A stretch of 64,000 nt of DNA from Haliea sp. E1-2-M8 (GTDB taxonomy: Bacteria > Pseudomonadota > Gammaproteobacteria > Pseudomonadales > Halieaceae), in assembly GCF_030649675.1 (NCBI RefSeq), contig NZ_JAUTDR010000011.1, positions 109,008-173,007 on the forward strand, in the 5' to 3' direction. The position numbers and the translations under genes are program-made. Below the pieces are notes generated by a model that was not told the origin of the DNA, did not search any database, and saw only the letters and a list, made by a program, of their open reading frames with translations. This document shows, piece by piece, positions 56,548-64,000 of the stretch (position 1 is the first letter of the stretch; each line of letters starts with the position of its first letter).

Positions 56548-57777
56548 ATGGGAAAGCTGACTGCAACCGAGGTGAAACAGGCCAAAGCAGGTGACAAGGA
56601 CCGCAAGCTGGCGGACGGGGGTGGACTGTTCCTCCTGGTGACCAACGCCGGAGGTAAACGCTGGCGCTACAAGTACCGCATTGCCGGTAAAGAGAAACTG
56701 TTGGCGCTGGGCACCTATCCTGACGTTAGCTTGGCGGATGCCCGGAAACGGCACCAGGCGGCCCGTGACAGGCTGGCCCAGGGTATCGACCCTGGCGAGG
56801 TGCGTAAGGTCGAGAAACTGACCAAGCACCAAGCGGCAGCGGATAGCTTCGAGGCCGTGGCCCGGGAGTGGTTCAACCAGATTATGCCCGGCAAGTCCGA
56901 AAGCTACAGTGTGCGCACCCGCCGCATAATGGAAAAGGACCTATTCCCACACCTTGGCAATCGTCCTATCGCGGGCATTACCGCACCGGAACTGCTGGCA
57001 GTCCTGCGCCGTATCGAGGCCCGGGGAGCCAACGACATAGCCCACCGCGCCAAGCAAACCTCCGGGCAAGTGTTCCGCTATGCCGTCGCCACCGGGCGCG
57101 CTGAGCGGGACCCCTCTGGCGACCTCAAGGGCGCATTGAAGCCCAAGCGCACAAAGCACCATGCCGCCATTATCGACCCGCCCGGGGTAGGCCGCCTGAT
57201 GGTGGCTATTGATGGGTTTCAGGGTACGCCGGTGGTCAAGGCTGCACTGCAACTGTCTGCCCTGCTGTTCCAACGCCCGGGAGAGATACGGGCTATGGAG
57301 TGGGGGGAAATCGACTGGGACGCTGAACGCTGGGAGCTACCCGCTGACAAGATGAAGATGCGGCAACCCCATGTTGTTCCCCTATGCCGGCAGGCTCTGG
57401 AAATATTGCGTGAACTGCACCGTCTGACTGGCCGGGGCCGGTACGTATTCCCCAGCGCCCGTGGCGGCAGTCGGCAGCTATCTGAAAATGGTGTGCGCAC
57501 CGCCCTGCGGACAATGGGCTACGACAACGACGCCATGACCCCGCATGGTTTCCGGGCGATGGCCCGCACCCTGCTCGATGAGGTGTTGGGGTATCGGGTG
57601 GACTGGATCGAACACCAGTTAGCCCACGCCGTAAAGGATGCCAATGGAAGAGCCTACAACCGGACCAGTCACCTTGAGGGCCGGGCAGAGATGATGCAGG
57701 GTTGGGCGGACTACCTGGACAACGTGAAGGTACAAGCTCAGTCCGGTAATGTGGTAGTGGGGCAGTTTCGCAAGTAG
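56548..57777 (+). CDS. int: Tyrosine-type integrase, P4/DUF4102 family
   Basis: A 409-residue recombinase. Residues 1-85 form the DUF4102 arm-binding domain (LADGGGLFLLVTNAGGKRWR, LGTYPDVSLADAR), about 100-190 the core-binding SAM-like domain, and about 210-390 the catalytic domain. Visible catalytic residues are R243 (FQRPGEIR), H333-x2-R336 (HGFR), H360 and Y370 (AYNRTSH). GGGGAAGGAG gives the ribosome binding site. It should insert the element into tRNA-Pro and, with the AlpA-like protein, excise it. It looks intact. Confidence 0.93.
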   Translation: MGKLTATEVKQAKAGDKDRKLADGGGLFLLVTNAGGKRWRYKYRIAGKEKLLALGTYPDVSLADARKRHQAARDRLAQGIDPGEVRKVEKLTKHQAAADSFEAVAREWFNQIMPGKSESYSVRTRRIMEKDLFPHLGNRPIAGITAPELLAVLRRIEARGANDIAHRAKQTSGQVFRYAVATGRAERDPSGDLKGALKPKRTKHHAAIIDPPGVGRLMVAIDGFQGTPVVKAALQLSALLFQRPGEIRAMEWGEIDWDAERWELPADKMKMRQPHVVPLCRQALEILRELHRLTGRGRYVFPSARGGSRQLSENGVRTALRTMGYDNDAMTPHGFRAMARTLLDEVLGYRVDWIEHQLAHAVKDANGRAYNRTSHLEGRAEMMQGWADYLDNVKVQAQSGNVVVGQFRK

Positions 57778-57782
57778 TCGAA

Positions 57783-57839
57783 TTGCAGCGCCTAGGATGG
57801 CCCCCGAAAAGCCGCGACCCTGGCGGCCTGGCGCTGCAA
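57783..57839 (+). other. Inverted repeat after the integrase gene
   Basis: TTGCAGCGCC at 57783-57792 and its exact complement at 57830-57839 could form a hairpin 5 bases after the integrase stop. There is no T-tract, so it may be a site or a weak terminator. Confidence 0.4.
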
Positions 57840-57873
57840 CCTTCACCTAGGGATGCACTGAGGGATGTGCGCT

Positions 57874-58716
57874 ATGCCCAAGAATCCGCTGAGCTGGTAC
57901 CGCTTTGAACCAAGCCTGTTGGCGAAAGAGCGTGAGGAACTGCGCGCGTTGGGGGAAGACACGCTAGCTGACACAGTTATGGACCACAATGGATACGAAG
58001 TGGAGAGCGCCGCAGCCTTGATAGAAGTCGGCGCCGTTGAGCCGAATGTCTTTTGTTCATCAGACTGGCTGGCTGAGATACAAGAACGGTTTAGGAGTCC
58101 CGAGGACACGCCCACCATATTAGCGTTGATGGCAGAGGCGACGCCCTGGCTGGGGTACTCGGAGCTACCAACAATCGAGCCACTTCCAGAATCCAACTTT
58201 TCCCAATGTTGCCCATTCGAGGTACTGCAGGGGTTAGAGCGGGAGTGGACAGCACTGCGCGGAGAGACGGCAAAGAGGGAGCGCGAGTCCGACAATGAGA
58301 TTCCCAACTTTAAGAACCTCACTACCGTGCATGCTTATCTGGATAGCGTAATAGGATACGGCAGATACCCGACGCCAGAAATACTATTGGCCATCGCCAA
58401 AGCCTTTGAATTGTACTTGATCGCCGGCGGCGCGCTCACACTGGAACAAGTTTTCTTCGGGCCTGCTGTTCAACGTGCCGGCAACTTCGCAAAACGCTCA
58501 AGACGAGAGCAACGTTTTCTATTTTTCCACGATACGGTAAGACGAGAGCGCGGATTGTTCGAGGTAACCGGAAAGCCGTTCTCATTGGAAGCACTGGCCA
58601 CCGTATTTTTGCGACAAGAGCGCGAAATGGCTGGTAAGGGACATACCGATCCTGAGACTTTTCTGCGGGGCTATCGTGACTGGAAAACGAAACACCCCGA
58701 CCTCGCGGACGAATAA
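57874..58716 (+). CDS. Island protein of unknown function
   Basis: A 280-residue soluble protein from the second ATG (57874), which lies 9 bases after GAGGG; the first ATG at 57865 abuts that site. No signal peptide, membrane segment or catalytic motif is seen. The N-terminal half is rich in acidic residues and helices; the middle has a short helical section with YPTPEILLAIAKAFELYLIAGG reminiscent of a helix-turn-helix (XRE-like) ending. Base composition is close to the host but less GC-biased at third positions. It lies between the integrase and the regulator region, where islands often hold accessory cargo, so a defence or regulatory role is possible but not shown. Confidence 0.6.
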   Translation: MPKNPLSWYRFEPSLLAKEREELRALGEDTLADTVMDHNGYEVESAAALIEVGAVEPNVFCSSDWLAEIQERFRSPEDTPTILALMAEATPWLGYSELPTIEPLPESNFSQCCPFEVLQGLEREWTALRGETAKRERESDNEIPNFKNLTTVHAYLDSVIGYGRYPTPEILLAIAKAFELYLIAGGALTLEQVFFGPAVQRAGNFAKRSRREQRFLFFHDTVRRERGLFEVTGKPFSLEALATVFLRQEREMAGKGHTDPETFLRGYRDWKTKHPDLADE

Positions 58717-59119
58717 CCCACTTATTCTTCCTCGCCCCCTGTAATGGGGTACTAGTACATTGCCATGTAAAGCCGCATGCGTCCAAAGATGTGCGGGCGA
58801 ATGCCCCCCTCTGCAAATAGGTGTGAACATGGCACAACAACTAAATACCTTCACCACAAAGTGCCCGCTCTACCATCCGTGATAATTATTTGGGGAAGTC
58901 CCCAATTAAAAAGAAAAACAGCTTTTCCATGCCCGCCGATTTGTTGGATCATTGCGGACATTGTTGGATGTAAGGAGTGAACTACAGAGTTAACAGCGAG
59001 TAAAGAAGTGCGGGGAGGCAACAGCTCAGACGCCAATCAAACCTGTTGCCCCCCCTATCCCTAGCAGGGGTCCGTCATTTTGATACGGCTGGCCCCCATA
59101 TTGCAACATGGAGCCAGAT
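58717..59119. other. Gene-free control region before the alpA operon
   Basis: About 400 bases with several sequence signals and no gene. TTGGGGA-AG-TCCCCAA is a palindrome at 58890-58905. The nonamer TTGTTGGAT recurs exactly 20 bases apart at 58941 and 58961. GGGGAGGCAACAG and CTGTTGCCCCCC at 59012-59054 form a long hairpin. This should be the promoter/operator region of the element's replication operon, and might include its origin. Confidence 0.5.
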
Positions 59120-59347
59120 ATGACAGATGCAGCATCAGCTAGAAACCCTCACGGCAGACTTATGCGGCTACCCGAAGTCAAAGCCAAGTCCGGGTTAGGT
59201 AGCAGCTCAATTTATGCCGGGGTAGCTGACAAAACCTTCCCAGCGCCAATAAAAATCGGCCCTCGGGCATCAGCTTGGTTAGAGTCAGAGATTGATGCCT
59301 GGATTGCAGCCCGAGTCGCTGAGCGTGACGGAGGCCAGTCCGCATGA
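59120..59347 (+). CDS. AlpA-family regulator / excisionase-like protein
   Basis: A 75-residue MerR-like winged helix protein: RLMRLPEVKAKSGLGSSSIY, FPAPIKIGPRASAWLESEID and WIAARV are the AlpA/Phage_AlpA hallmark. ATG at 59120 is chosen because GGAG lies 6 bases before it; the ATG at 59108 lacks a site. AlpA-type proteins activate integrase transcription or help excision. Its stop overlaps the next gene's start (ATGA). Confidence 0.9.
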   Translation: MTDAASARNPHGRLMRLPEVKAKSGLGSSSIYAGVADKTFPAPIKIGPRASAWLESEIDAWIAARVAERDGGQSA

Positions 59348-59811
59348 ATTACTTTTATCACTACACTACCGGCGAAAAGCTACCCCTTATTCTCGAAGCT
59401 GGCTACCTGAAGCCATCCGCCGCTGGCGGCAGCCCAGGAGAGCAACCCCTGTTGTGGCTATCCAGGGCGAGGGACTATGAACCTACCGCTTTGAAGCTTT
59501 TGCAACTACCTGGCGGGCGAGCGCGGCTATTGTCTCAGGTCGAGCAGCGAGAAGTTGTGGGTAACGTCCGCTTCCGGCTGAAGGCTGATACCGTCGACCT
59601 ACTGCCCTGGCGCGACGCTTGCCGTGCGGCTGGGATCTGTAGGCGTGAACGCCAACATATGGAGCGAGCCGGCAAGGCTGAAGGCGCCAAGCATACAAAC
59701 TGGTTTGCAGTGGCCAAGACTATGCCCGTGACCATGTTCGACATCGAGGTTGAAACCGTCCACGGGTGGGAGGCAATGGATGAGGTGATCGAGCTGGAGG
59801 GTGCCGTATGA
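59344..59811 (+). CDS. Island protein with an ADP-ribosyltransferase-like N-terminus (uncertain)
   Basis: A 155-residue protein. The opening YFYHYTTGEKLPLILEAGY resembles the first strand-helix of ART-fold enzymes (for example HYT/S...IL..G in DarT-like or RNA 2'-phosphotransferase-like proteins). No clear catalytic glutamate is identified. The second half contains two Arg-rich helices (RDACRAAGICRRERQHME) and an acidic tail. It is locked between the AlpA-like and primase-like genes by 4-base overlaps, so it is part of the replication operon. Function is otherwise unknown. Confidence 0.6.
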   Translation: MNYFYHYTTGEKLPLILEAGYLKPSAAGGSPGEQPLLWLSRARDYEPTALKLLQLPGGRARLLSQVEQREVVGNVRFRLKADTVDLLPWRDACRAAGICRRERQHMERAGKAEGAKHTNWFAVAKTMPVTMFDIEVETVHGWEAMDEVIELEGAV

Positions 59812-60758
59812 ATTTAAAAGCGGGCGCCCCGGCACAGGGCGCCAACCAATACAGCCAAGGTCATTTTACCACCACTACTGATCCCGTGCGCGCCTTTGCT
59901 GGCGCCATAGCCCAGAACATGGGCGCCACCGTGGACCCGATACCAGACAGCAAAATATACCGGTTCGACTGCCCGGACGGCAAGCGAGGCAACCGCGCCT
60001 GTTGGTACGTTCTGTACTTGGATATTAGGCCCGCCGGGGCGTACGGCAACTGGCGGACGGGCGCCACCTTCACTTGGCGGCAGGATTTACGGCAACAACT
60101 GGACCCGGCAGAGCAGGCCCGCATACAGGCGTCCTTCCGTGCCGCCAGAGCACAACGGGACCAGGAGCGTATCGACGCACACCAGAAAACTGCGGAGCGC
60201 GCCAGCGCCTTGTGGCGTGACGGCAGGCGAGCCACTGTCGATCACCCCTATCTAGTCTCAAAACGAATTCCAGCCCTATGCCTGCGGCAGCGCGGGGATG
60301 TGTTGCTGGTGTCGATGCGCACCGTGGCCGGGGAGCTGGTGAATATCCAGCGAATCCACCCAGACGGCAGCAAGCGGTTCCTGAAGGGCGGCAGAATCAC
60401 CGGATGCTTTGCCCTGTTCGGGCGGGAGCTGCCGGAGGCGGGTGAGCTTTACATTGCCGAGGGCTGGGCAACGGCAGCCACCATTGCCACCACCCTGCGG
60501 TTGCCCGTGGTCGCCGCAATGAACGCTGGCAACCTTAAATCAGTAGCCCAGGTTATCCGGGCAGTCCGTCCGCGCCTGGCGCTGGTGGTCGCTGCTGACA
60601 ACGATCACAAGACGCCCGGCAACCCCGGTATGACGGCAGGCGCTGAGGCCGCCCGGCTGGTGCAAGGTTCGTTGACATGGCCTAGCTGCTGCATGGCGCC
60701 GGACTGCACCTGCACTGACTTCAACGATACAGCGCATTGTGGGAGGGCGCCGCGATGA
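59808..60758 (+). CDS. Toprim-domain primase-like protein
   Basis: A 316-residue protein. The C-terminal half is a Toprim domain with YIAEGWATAATI (conserved Glu) and LALVVAADND (conserved DxD-type acidic pair). The middle has DHPYLVSKRI and a GELVNIQRIHPDGSKRFLKGG strand pair usual in phage/plasmid DUF7146/primase-like proteins. A Cys-rich end (CCMAPDCTC) may bind zinc. Together with the DUF927 ATPase that overlaps it downstream, it would supply the primase part of the element's replication. Confidence 0.82.
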   Translation: MNLKAGAPAQGANQYSQGHFTTTTDPVRAFAGAIAQNMGATVDPIPDSKIYRFDCPDGKRGNRACWYVLYLDIRPAGAYGNWRTGATFTWRQDLRQQLDPAEQARIQASFRAARAQRDQERIDAHQKTAERASALWRDGRRATVDHPYLVSKRIPALCLRQRGDVLLVSMRTVAGELVNIQRIHPDGSKRFLKGGRITGCFALFGRELPEAGELYIAEGWATAATIATTLRLPVVAAMNAGNLKSVAQVIRAVRPRLALVVAADNDHKTPGNPGMTAGAEAARLVQGSLTWPSCCMAPDCTCTDFNDTAHCGRAPR

Positions 60759-62626
60759 CTACGGCCAACCTCGCTACTGATATGCAGCCAAAGCAATTAC
60801 CGCCTGACACAACTTCTACTGTTGCCGAAGCAGGTGTTACAAGTGTTACAAGTGTTACAACCAGCAATGACGCGCCTCTAGCCGTAACACCAGCGAGTGA
60901 AACAGGTGTTACAGGTGTTACAACACCACCGGATGAAAGCGCCCGGCCATGCTTCCGGGCATTCAATGACTGGACCGATGGCGAGTCCCGTCGGTATCGG
61001 CCTGGTGTCTGGTGGTTCACGATGAAGGAGTCGGGCGGCACCAGCACTCTGGTGGATACATGGGTATGCGGCCCGCTGGTCGTTGACGCGGTTACGCACG
61101 ATGACCAAAACAACAACTTCGGGCGCCTGCTGCGCTTCAAGCCCACCACCGGACCTTGGCGTCAATGGGCTATGCCCATGGAGCTGTTAGCAGGCGATGG
61201 GCGAGAGCTGCGGGCGGAGCTGTTGAAGATGGGGTTAGAGCTTGATCCCCAGGTCCGGGCATACCTAACTCAGTATCTTACAGCCACCACCCCAAAAGTG
61301 CGGATGCAGTGCGCCACTCAGGTTGGTTGGTCGGGTGAATCGTTTGTATTGCCCGATGTAGTCATCGGCCCGGACGCCGCTAGAGTGGTATTCCAGTCGG
61401 GCGAGCACCAGGCAGACGAATACACCACCGCTGGGACGCTGGACGGGTGGCGGGAGTCCGTGGCGGCCCTGGCCGGGGGCAACCCGCTGTTGTTGTTGGC
61501 GCTATCTGCCGCCTTCGCTGGCCCCCTGCTGAGACGCTGCAACGCTGAGTCGGGCGGGCTGCACCTGGTAGGGGATAGCAGCACCGGCAAGACTGCTGCA
61601 ATCGAGGCAGCCTGTTCTGTTTGGGGTGGCCCCACCTTCAAGCGTAGTTGGCGAGCCACTTCTAACGGCATGGAGGGTGCCGCCGCCATACTGAATGACG
61701 GCCTGCTGGCGCTGGATGAAATCAGCGAGTGCGACCCCAGAGAGGTGGGCGCTATCGTCTACGCCCTAGGTAATGGGCAGGGCAAGCAGAGAGCCAGCCG
61801 GAGCGGCAGCGCGCGTGCCATCAAACGCTGGCGCTGTCTGATTCTCTCGAACGGGGAGCGGACGATAGCCACCGCCATGCAGGAGGGCGGCCACAAGGCA
61901 AAGGCCGGGCAAGGTGTCCGGCTGCTGGATATTCCCACCAGCCGCACCTATGGCGCATGGGACACCCTGCACGGGCACACTAGCGGGGCTGCGCTATCGG
62001 ATGCCCTAAAGACTGCTGCCGCAAAGCACTACGGCCATGCAGGCCGGGCTTTTCTGGATCGCCTGACGCGCGACAAGCGCGACTTTGCCGCCTATTTGGA
62101 GCAATTCAAGGAAGCGCCCGGCTTCACTGTTGAGGACGGACAACAACGTCGAGGTGCCGCAAGGCTGGCTTTGATTGCCCTGGCGGGCGAGTTGGCGACT
62201 GAGTACGGCATTACAGGTTGGGCAGAGGATGAGGCTACCGCCGCCGCTGTGGATGCTCTGGCGCGATGGCAGGAGGCGCGAGGTTGCGGCCCGTCCGAGC
62301 GCGGGCAGATAATGGCTCAGATGGCAGAGTTCATCGAGCGTCACGGGGATGGACGCTTTTCCGATGCAGATGGTGCTGACAACCGAGCCGTTCAAAACCG
62401 CGCCGGCTGGTGGCGGGATACAGACAAGGGGCGCCGGTATCTGTTCAACACTGCCGCGATGCGCGAGGCCGTGGCTAGCTTCGACTTCAAGCGGGCCCTA
62501 GAGACATTGCAGAGTGTCGGTGCCCTGGCTGAAGGTGCGGACGGCAAAAGCTCCAGGCCGCACCGTGTAGGCGGCCAAGTATTGCGCCTTTACGAAATCA
62601 ACCCGGCCCGGCTTGGGGGTGAGTAA
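60755..62626 (+). CDS. DUF927-domain ATPase/helicase of the element
   Basis: A 623-residue protein from the ATG at 60755 (GGGAGG upstream, overlapping the previous stop). The N-terminal 60 residues are Thr/Val-rich (VTSVTSVTTS, GVTGVTT) because they are encoded by a TGTTACA repeat. DUF927 covers about residues 90-370, with Walker A GDSSTGKT near 270 and LALDEISE as Walker B. DUF927 proteins are phage- and island-borne superfamily 3-like helicases. The C-terminal 200 residues are helical and bind a partner or DNA by inference. It should be the replicative helicase. Confidence 0.88.
   Translation: MTTANLATDMQPKQLPPDTTSTVAEAGVTSVTSVTTSNDAPLAVTPASETGVTGVTTPPDESARPCFRAFNDWTDGESRRYRPGVWWFTMKESGGTSTLVDTWVCGPLVVDAVTHDDQNNNFGRLLRFKPTTGPWRQWAMPMELLAGDGRELRAELLKMGLELDPQVRAYLTQYLTATTPKVRMQCATQVGWSGESFVLPDVVIGPDAARVVFQSGEHQADEYTTAGTLDGWRESVAALAGGNPLLLLALSAAFAGPLLRRCNAESGGLHLVGDSSTGKTAAIEAACSVWGGPTFKRSWRATSNGMEGAAAILNDGLLALDEISECDPREVGAIVYALGNGQGKQRASRSGSARAIKRWRCLILSNGERTIATAMQEGGHKAKAGQGVRLLDIPTSRTYGAWDTLHGHTSGAALSDALKTAAAKHYGHAGRAFLDRLTRDKRDFAAYLEQFKEAPGFTVEDGQQRRGAARLALIALAGELATEYGITGWAEDEATAAAVDALARWQEARGCGPSERGQIMAQMAEFIERHGDGRFSDADGADNRAVQNRAGWWRDTDKGRRYLFNTAAMREAVASFDFKRALETLQSVGALAEGADGKSSRPHRVGGQVLRLYEINPARLGGE
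60834..60922. repeat. TGTTACA iterons inside the start of the DUF927 gene
   Basis: Five direct copies of GTGTTACA at 60834, 60843, 60852, 60906 and 60915 (9-base period within each cluster) and one inverted GTAACAC near 60884. The copies are in frame and give repeated VT dipeptides. The period of 9 and DNA-level conservation beyond the codon requirement suggest a protein-binding array. Confidence 0.75.
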
Positions 62627-63018
62627 TGGCGCTGGATGATGTGTTGGCCCGGCTTCGGTCGGGCGAGCTTGTAACACCTGTAACACCATCGCGATGGGCA
62701 GGTGTTACGCCGAAACCCGTGCCAGCACTGGCTGTAACACTTGTTACACCTGTAACACCAGAAAGAACGATAGCCAAGTCAGATGAAGGTGCCGCCGCCC
62801 CCATCACCCGTGAACACCTTGTTGGTCTCGGGTTGCAGGTGCTGCCGGAAGATGTGGCTTTTCTGAGTTGGCACCTGCCAAGAGCCACCACCGCGCGGAA
62901 CGAGGCCCTGCGGGAGTACATAGCCCAGTGGATAGTGGCAATGGACGCGGAACCAGCACAGCACCGGAAAGGCAACGCCGGACGGAGGGCAGCCAACACT
63001 TGGCTGCGGACATTATGA
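62626..63018 (+). CDS. Small island protein with VT repeats
   Basis: A 130-residue protein overlapping the DUF927 stop by one base (TAATG). The N-terminal 46 residues contain repeated VTPVTP units (LVTPVTPSRWAGVTP, AVTLVTPVTPE) encoded by another iteron cluster. The remaining part is helical (ITREHLVGLGLQVLPEDVAF onward). No family is recognised. Its place between the helicase and the Spo11-like gene suggests an accessory replication or regulatory role. Confidence 0.55.
   Translation: MALDDVLARLRSGELVTPVTPSRWAGVTPKPVPALAVTLVTPVTPERTIAKSDEGAAAPITREHLVGLGLQVLPEDVAFLSWHLPRATTARNEALREYIAQWIVAMDAEPAQHRKGNAGRRAANTWLRTL
62670..62758. repeat. TGTAACAC iterons after the DUF927 gene
   Basis: TGTAACAC occurs at 62670, 62679, 62733 and 62751, with inverted or partial copies at 62702 and 62742. 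These are the reverse complement of the GTGTTACA units at 60834-60922, so the two arrays face each other across the DUF927 gene. Spacing within pairs is again 9. Confidence 0.75.
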
Positions 63019-63893
63019 AGACTACGCGCCCGAGAGGTTTCGTTGACTGGTCGCCGCACAAGGGCACCAGGGAGCTATTGGAACAGATCAACGCGATTCT
63101 GTGGCAGTACCGTAATGTCCTGCCGCTGACCATCCGCCAGATATTCTACCGGCTGGTCGTTGAATACTTTTACGAAAAGACCGAGCGAGGGTATGAGCGG
63201 CTATGTGAGACATTGAACCGCGCCCGCCGCGCTCGCCTGCTGGAAATGGACGTTATCCGCGATGACGGTTTTTACCTGACATCGATCCCGACATACAGCA
63301 ACGCCGATGAAGTGATTGATGTGTATTTACGCCATGCCGGTAATTTGAATGTTGACCGGCAGGCTGGGCAGGCTTCGAGGTTGATTGTCTGGTGCGAGGC
63401 GCAGGGCATGAAGCCCATGTTAGAGGGCGTGACAGTCAACTATGGCGTCCCTGTTGCGAGTAGCGGGGGCTTTGACTCCACGACCACCAAACACAACATG
63501 GCCAACGTCTTCGCCGCCCAGATGCACACCGAGGTATTGCATGTTGGGGATTACGACCCGTCTGGCGTGCATATGTTTTCGTCTCTCCAGGAGGACGTAC
63601 AAGCGTTCATTGACGACCTTAGTGGAGATGTCACGTTTACCCGACTGGCCGTAACTCCCGACCAGCGTGATCAATACGATCTGCCTACCGCGCCACCAAA
63701 GAAGACGGACCGCAGGAGCTTCAATGATACCTCGACTGTTCAATGCGAAGCCCTGCCGCCTGACGTCCTCCTGGAGATCGTGGAGTTCGCCATTAATCTG
63801 CGGATCGACCCTGACATCCGAAGCCATACTTTAAAGGCTGAGGAAGAATTGCGCCGTGATCTACTGCGGCGGCTGAAGGGGATTACAGAGTGA
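63015..63893 (+). CDS. Stand-alone Spo11 / topoisomerase VI subunit A-like protein
   Basis: A 292-residue protein from the ATG at 63015, overlapping the previous stop. Two hallmarks of the TopoVI-A/Spo11 family are seen. The winged-helix 5Y-CAP motif is LTIRQIFYRLV, with Y45 as the likely catalytic tyrosine (family pattern R-x-[IL]-[YF]-Y). The Toprim domain has the glutamate in IVWCEAQGM (E128) and GDYDPSG (D179, D181). The usual VPVASSGGFDS-type segment joins them. There is no B-subunit ATPase next to it in the window. It would be a DNA nicking or cleaving enzyme of the element, or may bind DNA without cutting. Confidence 0.72.
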   Translation: MKTTRPRGFVDWSPHKGTRELLEQINAILWQYRNVLPLTIRQIFYRLVVEYFYEKTERGYERLCETLNRARRARLLEMDVIRDDGFYLTSIPTYSNADEVIDVYLRHAGNLNVDRQAGQASRLIVWCEAQGMKPMLEGVTVNYGVPVASSGGFDSTTTKHNMANVFAAQMHTEVLHVGDYDPSGVHMFSSLQEDVQAFIDDLSGDVTFTRLAVTPDQRDQYDLPTAPPKKTDRRSFNDTSTVQCEALPPDVLLEIVEFAINLRIDPDIRSHTLKAEEELRRDLLRRLKGITE

Positions 63894-64000
63894 GTCTAGC
63901 AACACTGACTTACATGCAGGCCCGTGGTCGGCAGGCCCTGCGGATGAACCACCACCCCCACCAGAGGCGGAAATTTACGGCAAACCGCGACTCCGCGCCC
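63890..64000 (+). CDS. Possible next gene of the operon (partial)
   Basis: An open frame of 37 codons beginning at a GTG that overlaps the previous stop (GTGA) and running off the window. It is rich in His, Arg and Gln (MNHHPHQRRKFTANRD). The overlap pattern matches the rest of the operon, but the length is too short to identify a family. Confidence 0.4.
   Translation, partial: MSLATLTYMQARGRQALRMNHHPHQRRKFTANRDSAP

Larger units (their letters stand above)
56300..64000. mobile_element. Integrative element at tRNA-Pro (left part, right end beyond the window)
   Basis: A P4-type integrase lies just after tRNA-Pro, and is followed by an AlpA-like regulator, a Toprim primase-like protein, a DUF927 ATPase and a topoisomerase VI A-like protein, all on the plus strand. 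This is the layout of satellite-like or island replication modules. The left boundary is placed within the 3' half of the tRNA by analogy; the exact att core needs the right end, which is not in view. No capsid, tail or conjugation genes are seen in the visible 7.7 kb. Confidence 0.85.

Overview
The window is high-GC DNA from a gammaproteobacterium, most likely a marine member of the Cellvibrionales/Halieaceae or a close relative of Pseudomonas. The evidence is the gene order mupP-ubiG-deaminase / gyrA-serC-pheA-tyrA-aroA-cmk-rpsA-ihfB, which follows Pseudomonas, together with a dedicated marine-type sortase cluster, a TonB-dependent receptor, an H-NS-like protein and an IPTL-type sorting signal. 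The genus is an inference; no rRNA gene is present.

Layout. 0-2.5 kb: minus-strand genes for muramate/glycolate phosphate recycling, ubiquinone methylation and an amidohydrolase. 2.8-15.8 kb: a plus-strand housekeeping block with gyrA, serine and aromatic amino acid synthesis, cmk, rpsA, a REP-like tandem repeat with a terminator, ihfB, lapAB, pyrF and a ComEA-like protein. 15.8-20.9 kb: surface polysaccharide genes (epimerase, WbpL-type transferase, WbpM-type dehydratase) and a DHH phosphoesterase. 21-28.3 kb: a DUF502 protein, a PAS-GGDEF-EAL protein, an H-NS-like protein, an elaB-yqjE-yqjK-like operon ending in an AI-2E/PerM permease, an entericidin-like lipopeptide missed by ORF length cut-offs, and an S4 RNA-binding protein.

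28.5-35.9 kb is the accessory region. A coiled-coil gene is present once intact (34534-35082) and three times as 3' remnants. Between the remnants lie a TonB receptor with an EthD protein, small proteins and a secreted acetamidase-type enzyme. Directly upstream of the intact coiled-coil gene, on the same strand, is the most striking gene of the window: a secreted protein whose mature N-terminus is almost canonical eukaryotic ubiquitin, fused to a choice-of-anchor-U-like domain and an IPTL-CTERM-like C-terminal sorting signal.

36-48 kb: tRNA-Asn, a secreted protein divergent from a LuxR-type regulator, uvrB, and a proteobacterial dedicated sortase system (histidine kinase, response regulator, VIT-vWA target protein, sortase). 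48.3-56.3 kb: the translation block thrS-infC-rpmI-rplT, hairpin repeats, pheST, ihfA, a MerR-like regulator and tRNA-Pro.

56.3-64 kb (open on the right): an integrative element at tRNA-Pro(GGG). It has a P4-type integrase behind TACCCCC iterons, an AlpA-like regulator, and a chain of genes with overlapping stops and starts: an unknown protein, a Toprim primase-like protein, a DUF927 ATPase, a small protein, and a stand-alone Spo11/topoisomerase VI subunit A-like protein. TGTTACA repeats inside the coding sequences sit at both ends of the DUF927 gene and look like a replication or regulatory site.
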